Below, piece by piece: positions 7,572 to 8,456 of a DNA stretch of 8,456 bases. Position numbers and translations under genes: made by a program. This DNA comes from Candidatus Babeliales bacterium (lineage in GTDB: Bacteria > Babelota > Babeliae > Babelales > JANWKD01): the NCBI GenBank assembly GCA_025451595.1, contig JANWKD010000094.1, forward strand, positions 1-8,456, written 5' to 3'. Under the pieces are notes generated by a model that was not told the DNA's origin, searched no databases, and worked only from the letters and a program-made list of their open reading frames with translations. Positions within the stretch are counted from its first letter, which is position 1. Every line of letters begins with the position of its first letter.

Positions 7572-8456
7572 TGAAAAAAGCTCTTATCATTGGTATTACC
7601 GGACAAGATGGTGCCTATTTGGCCGAATTTCTTTTGCAACAACACTATCAAGTGCACGGTATTAAGCGAAGGTCTTCTAGCTTTAATACGTCACGTATTG
7701 ATCATCTGTATCAAGATCAACGAGGAAATCAACAAAAGAATTTTATATTGCATTATGGCGATGTAACTGATGCTACCAATATTATTCGTATCGTACAAGA
7801 AGTTCAACCGGATGAAATTTATAACCTTGCCGCGCAGAGCCATGTACGCGTGTCATTTGAAACACCTGAATATACCGCCAATTGCGATGCGTTGGGAACG
7901 CTACGTATTTTGGAAGCAATTCGATTGCTTGGGTTAAAAGATAAAACACGTTTTTATCAAGCATCCACCAGTGAATTATATGGTAACGCAAGAGAAGTAC
8001 CGCAGTCAGAGGTAACACCTTTTGCGCCACGTTCTCCCTATGCGGCAGCAAAGTTGTATGCATATTGGATCACCGTAAATTATCGTCAGGCATATAATAT
8101 GTATGCTTGTAATGGTATTTTATTCAATCATGAATCGCCGTTACGAGGTGAAACCTTTGTAACGCGAAAAATCACGCGGGCTGTTGCGCATATCTATTAT
8201 GGATTACAAAAATGTTTATATCTTGGCAATCTTGATGCAAAACGAGATTGGGGTTATGCAAAAGATTATGTTGAAGCTATGTGGCTTATGCTACAACAAG
8301 AGCAAGCTGATGATTATGTGGTCGCTACGGGTAAAGCATATAGCGTACGAGAGTTCGTCGAACGAGCATTTGCAAAAATAGGTATTACTATTGTATGGAA
8401 GGGCAGTGGATTGGCCGAAGTAGGTATAAACTCTTTAACCAATGAAACCCTTGTTG
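7571..8456 (+). CDS. gmd: GDP-mannose 4,6-dehydratase, 3' end cut by window
   Basis: I translated 295 codons from the ATG at 7571 without a stop; the frame leaves the window on the right. This extended short-chain dehydrogenase converts GDP-D-mannose to GDP-4-keto-6-deoxy-D-mannose using tightly bound NADP. Visible signatures are GITGQDGAYL (8-17), YNLAAQSHV, ASTSELYG (131-138), RSPYAAAK (154-161), NHESPLRGETFVTRKI and GNLDAKRDWGYAKDY. The catalytic set is T133, E135, Y157 and K161, one residue offset from E. coli Gmd. About 80% of the usual 340-370 residues is present. The start overlaps the manC stop by one base (TAATG). The nearest purine-rich motif, AGGAA at 7534-7538, is too far upstream, so re-initiation is likely. 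Which final sugar is made depends on the next enzyme (Fcl, Rmd, Per or ColD type), outside the window. Confidence 0.94.
   Translation, partial: MKKALIIGITGQDGAYLAEFLLQQHYQVHGIKRRSSSFNTSRIDHLYQDQRGNQQKNFILHYGDVTDATNIIRIVQEVQPDEIYNLAAQSHVRVSFETPEYTANCDALGTLRILEAIRLLGLKDKTRFYQASTSELYGNAREVPQSEVTPFAPRSPYAAAKLYAYWITVNYRQAYNMYACNGILFNHESPLRGETFVTRKITRAVAHIYYGLQKCLYLGNLDAKRDWGYAKDYVEAMWLMLQQEQADDYVVATGKAYSVREFVERAFAKIGITIVWKGSGLAEVGINSLTNETLV

Noticed and set aside
7782..8063. Minus-strand open frame of 93 codons
   Set aside because: It lies wholly inside gmd, whose conserved motifs run through the region on the plus strand; the antisense translation has no recognisable motif.
8184..8381. Plus-strand open frame of 65 codons in another frame
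   Set aside because: It is a shadow of gmd, which keeps its GNLDAKRDWG block across this segment.

Overview
The window is a compact sugar-nucleotide and surface-polysaccharide locus from an AT-rich bacterium (roughly 38-40% GC by eye). Nothing in it fixes the taxon. WecB/WecC, ManC and Gmd together are common in Gram-negative-type O-antigen, capsule or enterobacterial-common-antigen-like loci. The low GC, lysine-rich tails and an apparently secreted glycosyltransferase-like protein would fit a host-associated or candidate-phylum bacterium (Dependentiae-like is a weak guess). Coding density is very high and no stretch over 300 bases lacks a gene. I saw no RNA gene, mobile element, CRISPR array or convincing terminator.

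Layout: bases 1-1014 hold a minus-strand gene, cut by the left edge, for a protein with an N-terminal hydrophobic segment and two GT-A-like halves. A 90-base divergent intergenic region (1015-1104) carries a good extended -10 promoter facing right. From 1105 to the right edge, six plus-strand genes form what looks like one operon: wecB (UDP-GlcNAc 2-epimerase), wecC (UDP-ManNAc dehydrogenase), a fused MDR plus Gfo/Idh/MocA oxidoreductase, a dolichol-phosphate-mannose-synthase-like GT2, manC (mannose-1-phosphate guanylyltransferase) and gmd (GDP-mannose 4,6-dehydratase, cut by the right edge). The junctions are a 14-base gap, a 4-base ATGA overlap, a 32-base gap, a 4-base ATGA overlap and a 1-base TAATG overlap.

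Working together: WecB and WecC should convert UDP-GlcNAc to UDP-ManNAc and then UDP-ManNAcA. ManC should make GDP-mannose, which Gmd turns into GDP-4-keto-6-deoxymannose, precursor of GDP-fucose, GDP-rhamnose, GDP-perosamine or colitose. The GT2 could place mannose from GDP-mannose on a polyprenyl phosphate. The two-domain oxidoreductase has no assignable substrate and may make a further modified sugar. The enzymes finishing the GDP-deoxyhexose branch, and the ManNAcA transferase, would have to lie outside the window.

The core pathway is standard. The least ordinary items are the apparently exported tandem GT-A protein and the fused oxidoreductase, which lacks recognisable zinc ligands and has an in-frame ATG at its domain junction.
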